Shown here piece by piece: positions 1 through 8,404 of a stretch of 64,000 bases of DNA (its first letter is position 1; each line of letters begins with the position of its first letter). Made by a program: the position numbers and the translations under genes. The DNA comes from Herbaspirillum rubrisubalbicans (lineage in GTDB: Bacteria > Pseudomonadota > Gammaproteobacteria > Burkholderiales > Burkholderiaceae_D): the NCBI RefSeq assembly GCF_003719195.1, contig NZ_CP024996.1:4278001-4342000 (forward strand), written 5' to 3'. The notes beneath the pieces are model-generated. The model saw only the letters and a program-made list of their open reading frames with translations, was not told the DNA's origin and searched no databases.

Positions 1-14
1 GAATGCCCTGACCG

Positions 15-580
15 TCAAGACGAGCCCTGCATCCGCTGTTGCGCCTTGATCACCTCACTGGCCTCATTGGCCCAGAAGTCCAACTCCCAGCTATCCATCT
101 CCCACATCTCACTCGGCGGAAAGTGGTAGAAGTGCGCGATCAGGCCGATGGCGTCACGCCAGTGCCACGTACCAAAAAAGGCGCCACCTTCCCCACCAGC
201 TCGATCACATCGACCGCGTCCAGCTCATCCAGCGTGTCCGCCGGCAAGCCATTCATCTCCGCGATGAACTTCAGCGCGCCACCGAACTTCCCGTCCGAAG
301 TCTTCGGATCGACACCCTTCATCTCTTTCGCCTTCAGGCGGCGCAGTTTCAGGAAGGTGATATCGGAACCGTCCGCCGCCTTGATCGGGAATGCCAGGTC
401 GTAGCGATCTTCCTGCACCACCGTGATGCTACCTGCGGGCACCGGCGCGGTGCCGTCGCCCACCGGCGCCGATGCCGGCGTGCCCATGGAAGGCGGCAGC
501 GTGGGCGATGGTGCAGACGTCTGCACAGGGCCGGCGGTCGGGCCGTTCGGTTGGCGCTCGTAGAATTGATCGTAGCTCAT
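15..580 (-). CDS. Frameshifted tail assembly chaperone (G-T / E-E' type extended product)
   Basis: If ribosomes slip back one base at T TTT TTG (codons 135-136), reading continues 52 codons past the site to a TGA at 15-17 and gives a product of about 188 residues. The extension contains AIGLIAHFYHFPPSEMWEM, which resembles the short P2 gpE' domain. A pair of short and -1 extended chaperones is a conserved feature of long-tailed phages. What I see is the heptamer in the correct frame, an open -1 frame with a family-like peptide, and a small GC hairpin 11 bases downstream. Use of the site is inferred. Confidence 0.7.
140..580 (-). CDS. Phage tail assembly chaperone, zero-frame product (Mu gp41 / P2 E type)
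   Basis: A 146-residue protein following the tail tube gene, the usual place of the tail assembly chaperone that coats the tape measure protein before tube polymerisation. The N-terminal 60 residues are Pro/Ala/Thr-rich and low complexity. The folded part has the DITFLKLRRLKAKEMKGVD stretch typical of this family. The ATG overlaps the tube gene stop by 4 bp (ATGA), so translation is probably coupled. The last dozen codons overlap a -1 frame extension entered at the slippery site 173-179, giving a second, longer product. Confidence 0.75.
   Translation of the reverse strand: MSYDQFYERQPNGPTAGPVQTSAPSPTLPPSMGTPASAPVGDGTAPVPAGSITVVQEDRYDLAFPIKAADGSDITFLKLRRLKAKEMKGVDPKTSDGKFGGALKFIAEMNGLPADTLDELDAVDVIELVGKVAPFLVRGTGVTPSA
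173..179 (-). promoter_or_regulatory. -1 ribosomal frameshift slippery heptamer T TTT TTG
   Basis: On the minus strand the zero-frame codons read CCT TTT TTG GTA, so the heptamer T TTT TTG is phased exactly as a tandem -1 slip requires. A purine-rich GGGGAAGG stretch lies just upstream. The stem TGGCG/CGCCA with a 3-base loop (149-161) starts 11 bases downstream. P2 gene E uses a T6G site of the same kind. Confidence 0.75.
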
Positions 581-939
581 GCTTGCTCCGCCGGTGCACC
601 GATGAACTTGAGCGACGCCTTACCATCGCCCGCCTGCGGACTGATCGGGGACTCCAGAGCAGCACCGCGCACGATGAATTGCTGGCCCGAGTCACACTCG
701 AACACGATGGAGCCATTGGTCATCGCGTTCAATCCCACGATATCGGTATCAGCATTGACCGCGATATCGCATTCGATCTCGGCATGGGCCGGTGTCTCAG
801 TCCAGCCGAGGTAGCCGTGGTCGCCCACGACAGGCTTGCGGCCGACGCCGCCCGGATTGAGCTTTGCAGTGCCGGGCAGGCTGGCGATACTCGCGCCATT
901 GACGCGGATGAATGCGCGCCCGAAATACTTTGCTGGCAT
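577..939 (-). CDS. Phage tail tube protein (Mu gpM type)
   Basis: A 120-residue protein beginning MPAKYFGRAFIRVNG. It is the size of the Mu gpM tube family and lies directly downstream of the sheath gene, as in Mu. Tube subunits stack as rings inside the contractile sheath. The gene starts 12 bp after the sheath stop and its TGA overlaps the chaperone ATG, so sheath, tube and chaperone form one translational unit. Identification rests on order, size and family-like sequence; there is no catalytic motif to check. Confidence 0.85.
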   Translation of the reverse strand: MPAKYFGRAFIRVNGASIASLPGTAKLNPGGVGRKPVVGDHGYLGWTETPAHAEIECDIAVNADTDIVGLNAMTNGSIVFECDSGQQFIVRGAALESPISPQAGDGKASLKFIGAPAEQA

Positions 940-951
940 GTAAGCCTCCTA

Positions 952-2436
952 TTAAAGACGGAATTGGACCTGTGCTGCGAACACCCGGAACTGGTTGACC
1001 AGATCAGGCGGCAGGCGCACGTCCACTCGGTTGCGATCGTTCTTGTTACGGACCACCAGCAGATCCGACTTGAACTGATCAGGGTTTTCCATGATGCCGG
1101 CGTCCACCCAATCCAGAGCCAGGGCGATCAACTCTGCCTTGATGTCCTTGGGCGCGGCCACCGCCTGGCCCGGCGCCACCGGCGTAGTGTCATCCACCAG
1201 CTTGTGACGCGGGAAACGCTGGGCGATGCGCGCACGCACCTGGTAGCGCATCAGCGACAGGGTGTACATGGTCTCGATGTCCCGATAGCTCGGGTCCACC
1301 GTACCGGACGCATTGGTCTTGTAATTCGTCACCGCGCGCTCGATCACCACGTTGCCGCCGTTGTCCACCACCGTCGTCGCGCCGCCATAGGACAGGATGT
1401 TGTTGCGTTCGGAGCGCAGCCACCGCTTCGCAGCCGGCGCCGGCAGACGCGTGGGCAGCACCAGCGTCTGCAGCGGACGGGCCGGATCGATCGCCAGGTA
1501 GTACGCCGAGACCGCACCGGCCAGCACCGCCTTCTCCCATACTGGGCCCGGCTCACCACCGGTTTCGCAGGTCCACAGCGTGATGTGCGAATTGTTGCGC
1601 GCGGACAGCAGCGTATTGAGGGAGCCCACCGTGCCGCGAACGGCCGAATGGCAATGGCCATCGTTCTGGTACAGCGGCCCCCAGCGGTTGTTCAGCTCGG
1701 TCTCCATCAGCGCCAGGTTGGCGGCATCGTTGAACGGCATGATGATGGTGTTGTACTGCACTGCGCCGATGTTGGCCAGAGCGGTCGCAATGCTCGGATC
1801 AGCCGTACCACCGCTCATCTGGACGATAGCCACGCCGAGACCGGCCGGAGTCGCCTCGGACATCGGGTAATAGTTCAGCTGCATCATCAGATCATTGGTG
1901 AGCGTGCCCTTGTGGCGCGCAGTGACGGTCACCACGCCGGCAGCGCTGGCAGCGGTCACCACCAGATCCGGTTTGGCATTGATCGCAGCAGCCAGAGCCG
2001 CGGCGATGACTGCAACGGTATCGGTGGTGGCAACCGCGACCTGCACCACGTCTTCGCCGATATACAGATTCAGCGTACCCCCTTGCGTTGCAGATCCGGT
2101 AATCGTGATGGTGCCAGTCGCCGCCGTGCCCGCGCCGTTGTCCGGGATCGGGACGATCCAGGTCTCGATGGTGTCGGTGACGTCGAAGAGCGAGGCAATC
2201 ATCGCCGCGCCAATCGAACCACGACCGAAGGCAGCGATACCCGCCGTCTTGCCGCTCACCTGCAGAGGAACGTTGGCAGCGCCGTTACCGGTGGCCAGCG
2301 ACTGGCCGATCAGCAGGATGCGCTGCGGCATGTTCACCGGCGAGCTGATCGCCTTGCTGTTGTCGAATTCGACGTACTGGCCAGGCGTCAACAGATCCAC
2401 CGGGATCTGGTTGAAGGAAATGGAACCGTCACTCAT
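952..2436 (-). CDS. Phage tail sheath protein (Mu gpL type)
   Basis: A 494-residue protein, practically the length of Mu gpL (about 495). It starts MSDGSISFNQIPVDLLTPG, and the N-terminal pattern IPVDLLTPGQYVEFDNS is typical of Mu-like sheath proteins. It forms the contractile outer tail that drives the tube through the host envelope, so the phage is a myovirus. The ATG overlaps the stop of the small upstream gene by 4 bp. The gene appears complete, unlike several replication and packaging genes of this prophage. Confidence 0.92.
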   Translation of the reverse strand: MSDGSISFNQIPVDLLTPGQYVEFDNSKAISSPVNMPQRILLIGQSLATGNGAANVPLQVSGKTAGIAAFGRGSIGAAMIASLFDVTDTIETWIVPIPDNGAGTAATGTITITGSATQGGTLNLYIGEDVVQVAVATTDTVAVIAAALAAAINAKPDLVVTAASAAGVVTVTARHKGTLTNDLMMQLNYYPMSEATPAGLGVAIVQMSGGTADPSIATALANIGAVQYNTIIMPFNDAANLALMETELNNRWGPLYQNDGHCHSAVRGTVGSLNTLLSARNNSHITLWTCETGGEPGPVWEKAVLAGAVSAYYLAIDPARPLQTLVLPTRLPAPAAKRWLRSERNNILSYGGATTVVDNGGNVVIERAVTNYKTNASGTVDPSYRDIETMYTLSLMRYQVRARIAQRFPRHKLVDDTTPVAPGQAVAAPKDIKAELIALALDWVDAGIMENPDQFKSDLLVVRNKNDRNRVDVRLPPDLVNQFRVFAAQVQFRL

Positions 2437-2621
2437 TGCTCACCTCCACCATCTGCAACGCCACCAGCTTCACCTTCTGCCTGCGGCTCGGTGCTGACAT
2501 CGCCGTCGGCGAGTCGGCGGATCCAGAAAGCATCGTTCTCATTGACCTCGGTCTCGCCCGCGACCTCGCGGTGCGTGACGGGGTCGCGAACGGTCCTCCC
2601 TGGCACGGGATAGATCTTCAT
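2433..2621 (-). CDS. Small phage protein (DUF2635, Mu gp38-like)
   Basis: A 62-residue protein starting MKIYPVPGRTVRDPVT. The reading frame stays open far upstream, but this ATG was chosen because the family begins at this MKIYPVPG motif and because a start further up would run through the preceding gene. In Mu-like phages a protein of this type sits just before the sheath gene. The C-terminus is acidic and Gly-rich. Its function is unknown. It shares an ATGA overlap with the sheath gene. Confidence 0.75.
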   Translation of the reverse strand: MKIYPVPGRTVRDPVTHREVAGETEVNENDAFWIRRLADGDVSTEPQAEGEAGGVADGGGEQ

Positions 2622-2631
2622 TGCGTTGCTC

Positions 2632-3171
2632 CTATTGTGGGAAATTGATTGTTGCGGAGGCGTCAACCTGACCGTCCGGCCCGACCGGCAATGGCGGATC
2701 ATTGCGCGGCGAGGCCATGTCAATCTCGACGGCCACCTTCTGCAGGTCGTCGCCCTCGACACTTGGCTGCCAGATGTAGACGCATTCATAGGTCATCGTG
2801 AGGAGCGCCGCCTCAAGATCGGCTGCGCTCTCGTAGTCCGGCTGACTCCCCTTGTACCGGAGCGACTGGCAGATGCCACCGAGGTAAGGATCCGTGATCA
2901 ACCGCTGCTCGACCACGTCGGCCAGGTCGTCCAGCTCATCGACCACAGCCGCACCGTTCAGGGCATACAGTTGCACGTAGACCTGCACCGTGCGCTGCTC
3001 CTGGTACTGGTCCGACAGATCCTCGGTGACCTCGGCACCGGTGATGATGTTGGCAAAGGGCAGATCCTCCGATCTAGCCGCCCGGGTGCGAGCCAGGAAC
3101 AGCTTCTCCAGCAGCGGATGCCCTGCCAGCTTCTCTTGCACAGCCAACCGGATTTTCTTGCGAGTGTGCAT
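2632..3171 (-). CDS. Putative tail terminator / tail completion protein
   Basis: A 179-residue protein starting MHTRKKIRLAVQEKLAGHP, acidic in the middle (DELDDLADVVEQRL). It lies between the head-tail joining protein and the tail sheath module, where phages encode the tail terminator or completion protein that caps the tail tube at the neck. The size fits gpU/gpZ-like proteins. I do not recognise a specific family motif, so the role is inferred from position. The gap to its upstream neighbour is 1 bp. Confidence 0.55.
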   Translation of the reverse strand: MHTRKKIRLAVQEKLAGHPLLEKLFLARTRAARSEDLPFANIITGAEVTEDLSDQYQEQRTVQVYVQLYALNGAAVVDELDDLADVVEQRLITDPYLGGICQSLRYKGSQPDYESAADLEAALLTMTYECVYIWQPSVEGDDLQKVAVEIDMASPRNDPPLPVGPDGQVDASATINFPQ

Positions 3172-3172
3172 G

Positions 3173-3469
3173 TCAGGCCTCCGAGATCAGCACTTTCATC
3201 AGTTCACCGTCGTCGACCCGCCGGGGGATCTGTCGCACGCGGTAGCGCACGCTACCGACCTGGATGAAATCATCCTCATCCAGGCCGACCAGCTTACCGG
3301 CGGGATACGTCAGCTCGGCGACGTTCGCGACGACGAGATGCTCGGACAGCGCAAACACATCCGGCGCATCGACGAGGCCCATCGTGGTCTGCTCTGCTCC
3401 ACCGCTGGGCGCCCAAACAACGGGCTTGCCCATATCGGCGAAGAAGACGTCCAGATCTTCGGCGAACAC
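3173..3469 (-). CDS. Phage head-tail joining protein (lambda gpFII-like)
   Basis: A 98-residue protein that reads like the phage attachment family containing lambda gpFII, with an N-terminal FAEDLDVFFADMGKPVVW and a beta-rich remainder. gpFII binds the filled head and creates the tail docking site. The start is GTG; the only upstream in-frame sequence is a stop three codons before, so the start is firmly placed. It follows a 53-residue gene by 6 bp. Confidence 0.7.
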   Translation of the reverse strand: MFAEDLDVFFADMGKPVVWAPSGGAEQTTMGLVDAPDVFALSEHLVVANVAELTYPAGKLVGLDEDDFIQVGSVRYRVRQIPRRVDDGELMKVLISEA

Positions 3470-3475
3470 GGCCGC

Positions 3476-3637
3476 TTACTGCGCTTCGGCAGACTTGACG
3501 GACGGGTCGGTGACCACACCCAGGCCGGTCAGCTGCTCGATGGTGGCCTTGTCCTTCTTCTCGTCCAGCTCGATGGTGGCGCCGGCCGGGTAGACCGTGC
3601 CGTTATGCTCCAGCTGCCAGTTCACTTGCAGTTTCAT
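3476..3637 (-). CDS. Small hypothetical phage protein, 53 aa
   Basis: A short reading frame starting MKLQVNWQLEHNGTVYPAG and ending at TAA (3476-3478), with a GGAGT Shine-Dalgarno just upstream of the ATG. It lies between the major capsid and head-tail joining genes with almost no spacing, in the same direction. The Asp/Glu/Lys-rich centre looks like a small folded domain. Comparable small proteins occur at this place in related prophages; no function can be assigned. Confidence 0.65.
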   Translation of the reverse strand: MKLQVNWQLEHNGTVYPAGATIELDEKKDKATIEQLTGLGVVTDPSVKSAEAQ

Positions 3638-3705
3638 GTTGACTCCTATTCAGGGATAGAAAATTGGCCCGCCAGGCGAGCCGCAGTTTGAATCCAGGCG
3701 CGCGC

Positions 3706-4638
3706 TTACGCGACGACGTTCTGGAAGAAGTAGGACAGGTCCGGGGCGCTCACCACCTCGGTGACGCGCTCGCCAGCGCGGGTCTTGTAACCGCCTTCCA
3801 GGCCGCCGAAGTCCTTGCTGTAGATCGTGTCCGAGATGCGCTCGCCGAACTGGGGAGTGAAGCCCCAGGTGGTGGAGCGGCTCGCCTCGGTCGGCGTCTC
3901 GCGGTAGGTCAGCGCGCAGTGCTTGCCCCAGGCACGCTGATAGCTCGCGGTCTGGCCCTTCTTCGCGGTGTTGACGAAGGCCTCGCCCACCTGGATCTCA
4001 TCCAGTTCCAGTGCATCGGCCAGTTGCTGGCGCGAGACGCCGCCGGACATGCCGCCCTTGCCGTTCACGTAGTCGATGGTCTTGGGGTGCAGGATCAACT
4101 TGGTCCAGGCGGCACGACCGATGGTCATCACGTTCGGACGCATCACCGGCACATCGAGCGCGGTCAGGAGCGCCGTGATCGGGTCCGAGTTGCTGTAGTC
4201 GGACCACTGCGAGGTGCCCGACAGGGTCAGCTTGTTGACGTGGTTGGCGGGCGCGAACACGGTATTGGCCACGCGGACCTCGCGATCCAGGAGGATCAGC
4301 TTCATGACGAACTCCGCCGCGTTGGCGATGGGATCCACGCCGTCGGGGGCGTTCTTGATGTCCACCACCGGCACGACTTCGTCCAGGCCGTATTCGAACA
4401 CGCTGGCCGGGATCAGGTCACCGATCGACTCCACCTGGTTCGGGGCGCTCTTGCGGCCCACGCGAGTTTCGGGGACGGTGAACTGGTCCGCCATGTTCTG
4501 GCGCATGTACTTGAAGTCTTGGGCGCCCACCGGCACGCGTGGCATGACCGAGTCGGCGATCAGCTTGGTGTTGCTGTAGGCAATGACGATGGCGCGAATG
4601 AGCGCCGGATTGATGGGAAACGGTGCTGCTGCACTCAT
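3706..4638 (-). CDS. Phage major capsid protein
   Basis: A 310-residue protein located after protease/scaffold and decoration genes, the canonical position of the major head subunit. It begins MSAAAPFPINPALIRAIV, and its sequence is rich in beta-strand and Gly/Asn turns as in HK97-fold capsids. Length matches this family without an N-terminal delta domain, in line with a separate scaffold encoded inside the protease gene. The assembled shell would be stabilised by the 124-residue protein encoded just upstream. The gene seems intact. Confidence 0.85.
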   Translation of the reverse strand: MSAAAPFPINPALIRAIVIAYSNTKLIADSVMPRVPVGAQDFKYMRQNMADQFTVPETRVGRKSAPNQVESIGDLIPASVFEYGLDEVVPVVDIKNAPDGVDPIANAAEFVMKLILLDREVRVANTVFAPANHVNKLTLSGTSQWSDYSNSDPITALLTALDVPVMRPNVMTIGRAAWTKLILHPKTIDYVNGKGGMSGGVSRQQLADALELDEIQVGEAFVNTAKKGQTASYQRAWGKHCALTYRETPTEASRSTTWGFTPQFGERISDTIYSKDFGGLEGGYKTRAGERVTEVVSAPDLSYFFQNVVA

Positions 4639-4692
4639 GCTTTGCTCCTAAATAGGAATGGGAATGAAAGAGGCGATTGAGACCAGGAAGGC

Positions 4693-5067
4693 TTAGCCCT
4701 GGATCATCTCGGCGCCGACGTACACGCTGCCGATGTCGCCCAGGACGCCCGAGACCTCGGCATAGCCGATGATCCGGGCATTGACACCGGCGGCCGGAGC
4801 AGCGGCGACGGCGCGGCCGAGTGCGTCAGAGGTCAGCGGCTGGCCACGGGTAACCGGGCCGCCGAACTCGATCTCGGCCGGGCCGCTGCGCACGATGTCG
4901 GCGCGATCGCCGGCAGCGTAGGCAAAACCTTCAGTGACGCCGATCATCAGATCGGTGGAGGCCGCCGCCTGCTTCACGGAGCCATCGGTGGCGCCGTAGC
5001 AGACGATGCGGAACTTGGCCAGGGCGGTTTCGGCCGTGTAGTTGAGTACGGTATTGGGGACGCGCAT
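4693..5067 (-). CDS. Capsid decoration protein (DUF2190-like)
   Basis: A 124-residue, Ala/Gly/Val-rich, beta-rich protein starting MRVPNTVLNYTAE, placed between the scaffold/protease gene and the major capsid gene. Proteins of this type act like lambda gpD: trimers bind the outside of the expanded shell and stabilise it. The family-like stretch is LMIGVTEGFAYAAGDRADIV. A start RBS (AAAGGAACCGC) precedes the ATG. The assignment combines position with sequence character. Confidence 0.7.
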   Translation of the reverse strand: MRVPNTVLNYTAETALAKFRIVCYGATDGSVKQAAASTDLMIGVTEGFAYAAGDRADIVRSGPAEIEFGGPVTRGQPLTSDALGRAVAAAPAAGVNARIIGYAEVSGVLGDIGSVYVGAEMIQG

Positions 5068-5111
5068 TGCGGTTCCTTTCGATCAATTGGAGGAAGTAGG
5101 CCGTCCGCCGA

Positions 5112-5564
5112 TCAGGCTGCGGACAGTTCGTTGTTGGCGCGGGCCGCCGCCTGGGCATAGGAAATGCGGCGACCGGCGCTGCTTTCTGCCGTCACGATCT
5201 CCTGCGCACGTGCGGCGATCGCCTCATGGGTCGGCTTCTTGGCCGAGGTTGCCTGCGGATCGTCGGTCGGCTTCACAGGAGCAGGCGCATCGCCTTTCAG
5301 ATTGGTCGCCATGGCGGCCAGCTTCGTCTTCTCGGCGCCCAGCACCTGGGCGGCGGCTTGGTCCGGAGTGGTCTTGCCGTCCGCCTTCAAGGTCGAGATC
5401 AGGGCTTCATGGCCCGGCATCGAGTGCGCCTCGATGCCCAGGATGCGCTGGCGCTCGCTGGCGGCACCCTCGGCCATGAAATCGGTACGCAGCTGCGCAT
5501 ACAACGGGGCGTGATCGCGCTCCAGCGCTTCACGGGTCAGAACGGTTGCAACGGGGTCGGGCAT
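5112..5564 (-). CDS. Internal in-frame scaffold protein (lambda Nu3-like)
   Basis: Inside the protease gene and in the same frame, an ATG at 5564 starts MPDPVATVLTREALERD and gives 150 residues ending at the same stop. It is preceded by GAGGA at a 7-base distance, a good ribosome binding site, unusual inside a coding region. The product is helical and charged (Glu, Lys, Ala), as expected of a scaffold. Lambda makes Nu3 from the end of gene C in the same way. Use of the start is inferred from this RBS and from the analogy. Confidence 0.6.
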   Translation of the reverse strand: MPDPVATVLTREALERDHAPLYAQLRTDFMAEGAASERQRILGIEAHSMPGHEALISTLKADGKTTPDQAAAQVLGAEKTKLAAMATNLKGDAPAPVKPTDDPQATSAKKPTHEAIAARAQEIVTAESSAGRRISYAQAAARANNELSAA

Positions 5565-6542
5565 TTCATTTTCCTCATGGATAGGATCGTGGCTCTTCGC
5601 AGCACCGGCGCTGGCCACAGTTGGAGAAGTACTGCCGCCCAGCGCACCACCGGCGCCGGCTGCAGTATTGGATTTCGCCGCGATTTGAGCGACGCGACGC
5701 GCTGAAAACTGGTTTGGATCGGCCGCCATCTGCTGCACGATGGCGTCCACGGTGGCCATGCCATCTACCAAGCCGGCGTCAACCGCCTGCTGACCGATGA
5801 ACACGCGGCCATCGGCCATGTGCTGCACCACATCCTCGGCAGCAACGCCCCGGTGATCGGCTACGGCATCCACAAAGACCGAGTAGATGTGATCCACCTG
5901 GTCCTGCAGGTACTGCTTACCTTCGGCGGTGAGCGGGGCCACGCTGGAGGCGATCCGCTTATAGCGGCCGGCCGTGATCTCGGTGGCCTGGCCACCGGTC
6001 GCGCGCGGGCTGTAGTCATGCGTCATCACCACGCCGATGCTGCCGACATTGACGGTCGGGCCGCTGATGTAGACCGCGTTGGCGGCAGAGCCGAACCAAT
6101 ACGCAGCGCTGGCCAGCGTGCCCTCGGAGACGGTGACGATCGGCTTCTCGGCCGACAGCTCGCGGATGGTGGCGGCCAGCTCGGGCGTACCCAGCACGCT
6201 GCCTCCAGGCGAGTCCACCGCCAGCACCAAGCCGCTCACGCGCGGGTCGGCGATGGCCGACTCGACCTGCTTGATGAGCAGCTGGGCCGAGGCGCCGCCG
6301 CTCACGCGGGTGAAGAGATTGGCCTTCGGTGCGATCACGCCGTCCACCGACAGGACCGCGACACCGTTATCCCGGATCTCGTAGTCCTGCTGCTCGCTCG
6401 ATAGGGGCCGATTCAGGCGCGCTTCGATGGCCTCGATGTCGATCTTCTCGCCGCGCAGATGCGTAGCGTAGATGCCCTGGATCTCGCACAGCTTTTCCGG
6501 CTGAATCGCCCAGGGACTGGTGAGGATTTCGATCAGTTTCAT
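5112..6542 (-). CDS. Phage head maturation S49 (SppA/ClpP-like) protease with C-terminal scaffold
   Basis: A 476-residue protein. Residues about 60-280 are an S49 peptidase: VLAVDSPGGSVLG, then GTLASAAYWFGSAAN with the likely nucleophile Ser, and TAGRYKRIASS with the likely Lys base. This is the lambda gpC arrangement, in which the protease cleaves scaffold and portal during head assembly. The C-terminal 150 residues (Ala/Lys/Glu-rich) form the scaffold part, probably also made alone from an internal start at 5564. I chose the MKLIEIL start over an ATG nine codons upstream because it matches the family N-terminus. Confidence 0.88.
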   Translation of the reverse strand: MKLIEILTSPWAIQPEKLCEIQGIYATHLRGEKIDIEAIEARLNRPLSSEQQDYEIRDNGVAVLSVDGVIAPKANLFTRVSGGASAQLLIKQVESAIADPRVSGLVLAVDSPGGSVLGTPELAATIRELSAEKPIVTVSEGTLASAAYWFGSAANAVYISGPTVNVGSIGVVMTHDYSPRATGGQATEITAGRYKRIASSVAPLTAEGKQYLQDQVDHIYSVFVDAVADHRGVAAEDVVQHMADGRVFIGQQAVDAGLVDGMATVDAIVQQMAADPNQFSARRVAQIAAKSNTAAGAGGALGGSTSPTVASAGAAKSHDPIHEENEMPDPVATVLTREALERDHAPLYAQLRTDFMAEGAASERQRILGIEAHSMPGHEALISTLKADGKTTPDQAAAQVLGAEKTKLAAMATNLKGDAPAPVKPTDDPQATSAKKPTHEAIAARAQEIVTAESSAGRRISYAQAAARANNELSAA

Positions 6543-6594
6543 GACTTGGAAGTAAAAAGGGCCCCGCAATGCGAGGCCCGTCAGGGTTCAAGAA

Positions 6595-8166
6595 TCAATC
6601 TGGATCCGGCGGCAAATCCGGCGGAGGAGTGCTCGGCGCCGCGTCCAACAGACCGCCTTCGCGGCGCATCCGCTGTTCCTTCACGCGCTGCTTGTGCTTG
6701 GTCTCCCAGTCGCCGCCGTCGTAGGCCGCCACTTCTTCCTCCAACGTCGTCACGCCGATATCGACACGCTTCTCGATGGCACTGGCTTCCTTCAGCGGGT
6801 CCAAACTGCTGGGACCGTCGCCCAGCCACACCGCCTGGCACCAGGCACGGCGCAATCCGGCGTCCGCAAAGAAGCCAGGCGCGCTGAGGCGGCCGATGGC
6901 GACCGCCTCGGCAAGCCAAGTCTCATAGATTGGCTGGCAGAAGTTCGACGCCAACCAGGCACGCCGTACCCGGAAGAACTTCCAGGCGTCCAACATCGCT
7001 GCCCGTGCGGCGCTATAGCTGGCGGTGTAGTGCTTGATCAGCACTTCGAACGGCAGCTCCAGGTTGACGCCAATCTGGCGCAGGATGGCCATCACGAACG
7101 GATCGAACTGGGCATTCGGCCGGCCGGGATTGGCCGTGTTCACCTTCTCGCCCTTGGCCAGGTCAATAATCGCACCCGACGAGAGCGCCAGCTCCGGTGC
7201 CGCCTTCTCTTTGTTGTCATCGTAGATCGGAGCCGGCTGATCTTGGTCCGCCTCATGTTCGATGAAGACAGTGAACATCCCCGAGATCACGGCCGCCATG
7301 ATCTCGGCCTCGGTGTAGCGGTCTAACTGCTTGAGCGGCTCGATCACCGCCGCCAAATACGGCTCCCCACGGTGCTGATCCGGCCGCAAGCGCTTGAACA
7401 GATGGACCACATTCCGGCGCCCGGTCTGCGAGCCACGTGCGGCGATCCGTGTGAAGGTCGGTTTCTTCCCGATCCGCACGCTGCCCGGATGCTGATCACA
7501 GACATGCACTGCGGTCATCGCGCCAAAGTCGTCCAGCTCAATCCCGCCGAAGACGTTACCTTTCGTGACCAAGTCCGGGGGCGTCATCACACGATCACCC
7601 TCAATGACCTGCACCTTCGTCGCATAGAGGCAGTGCGCCACCTGGTTCGATGGCAGTACCCCGAATGCGTCGCCGTTGATCAACGCCGAGCGGAAGGCAA
7701 GATCCTGCAGATCGTAGAAGTTCTGTGTGGCAGTCGAGTCGCACTCCAGCGGGTTCTCAGCCCAAAGCAGATACTCGCGGGTGACCGATCGCTGCCACGC
7801 CTGCACTTGCTCTTCACTCATCCCGAGGGCCTCGCCATCAATGGCCGGCCGCATAGCCAGACCGGTCCCGACGACATTGGTCACCACGGTATTGATCGCG
7901 CCACCGGCCAGAGGAGCATTGCGGATCAGATCTCGCGAGTTTTCCCGAAGCGTCGCCAGATCCGGCAGCAGGTCTTCGTCGGCACTCTTGCCCGAGGTGA
8001 ACCAGTTGCGAAAGCTTCGCCGGCTGCGATCCGCACCCACATAAGATCCCGCGATCGCCATGTGTGCGCGTGCCTGCATCCTGCGCGTGCCCGCGACGGG
8101 ATCAAAGTACGAAACGACCTTATCGATCACGTTGGGCGCGAGATCCAACTTGCCTCGGGCGCTCAT
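6595..8166 (-). CDS. Phage portal protein (lambda gpB family)
   Basis: A 523-residue protein with the lambda-type portal signature near the N-terminus (RRSFRNWFTSGKSADEDLLP, then RENSRDLIRNAPLAGGAI). Portals form the dodecameric ring at one head vertex through which DNA is packaged and ejected. The length is normal for the family (about 530), so the gene looks intact. The ATG overlaps the stop of the gpW-like gene by 4 bp. A Pro/Asp-rich tail ends the protein. Confidence 0.92.
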   Translation of the reverse strand: MSARGKLDLAPNVIDKVVSYFDPVAGTRRMQARAHMAIAGSYVGADRSRRSFRNWFTSGKSADEDLLPDLATLRENSRDLIRNAPLAGGAINTVVTNVVGTGLAMRPAIDGEALGMSEEQVQAWQRSVTREYLLWAENPLECDSTATQNFYDLQDLAFRSALINGDAFGVLPSNQVAHCLYATKVQVIEGDRVMTPPDLVTKGNVFGGIELDDFGAMTAVHVCDQHPGSVRIGKKPTFTRIAARGSQTGRRNVVHLFKRLRPDQHRGEPYLAAVIEPLKQLDRYTEAEIMAAVISGMFTVFIEHEADQDQPAPIYDDNKEKAAPELALSSGAIIDLAKGEKVNTANPGRPNAQFDPFVMAILRQIGVNLELPFEVLIKHYTASYSAARAAMLDAWKFFRVRRAWLASNFCQPIYETWLAEAVAIGRLSAPGFFADAGLRRAWCQAVWLGDGPSSLDPLKEASAIEKRVDIGVTTLEEEVAAYDGGDWETKHKQRVKEQRMRREGGLLDAAPSTPPPDLPPDPD

Positions 8167-8396
8167 CGCGGCACCCCATAGCTGATGTTCAGACTGCGGC
8201 GGCGCCCGGAGGCAACGGCCGAGAGCTGAGCCACCATGCCCTGCCAGTAGGTGATCTGTTCCTTGATCACGGCGGCATCAGCGCGGCGCAATTTGCGCGT
8301 ACCGATGGTGTACTCCTGGTTCTGCGAGACGGCCAGGCTGGCGGCCAGCCATGCGGCCAGCTGGGCCTGGGCCTGATCCAGAGTGATACCGGACAT
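8163..8396 (-). CDS. gpW-like small head protein
   Basis: A 77-residue protein between terminase and portal genes, the position of lambda gpW (68 residues), which plugs the portal and allows gpFII binding. The sequence has two helices around a short hairpin (TIGTRKLRRADAAVIKEQIT) and a basic C-terminus, matching the gpW layout. Only 8 bp separate it from the gene before, and it overlaps the portal ATG. Family membership is judged from layout and position. Confidence 0.65.
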   Translation of the reverse strand: MSGITLDQAQAQLAAWLAASLAVSQNQEYTIGTRKLRRADAAVIKEQITYWQGMVAQLSAVASGRRRSLNISYGVPR

Positions 8397-8404
8397 ATCG
8401 TTTC

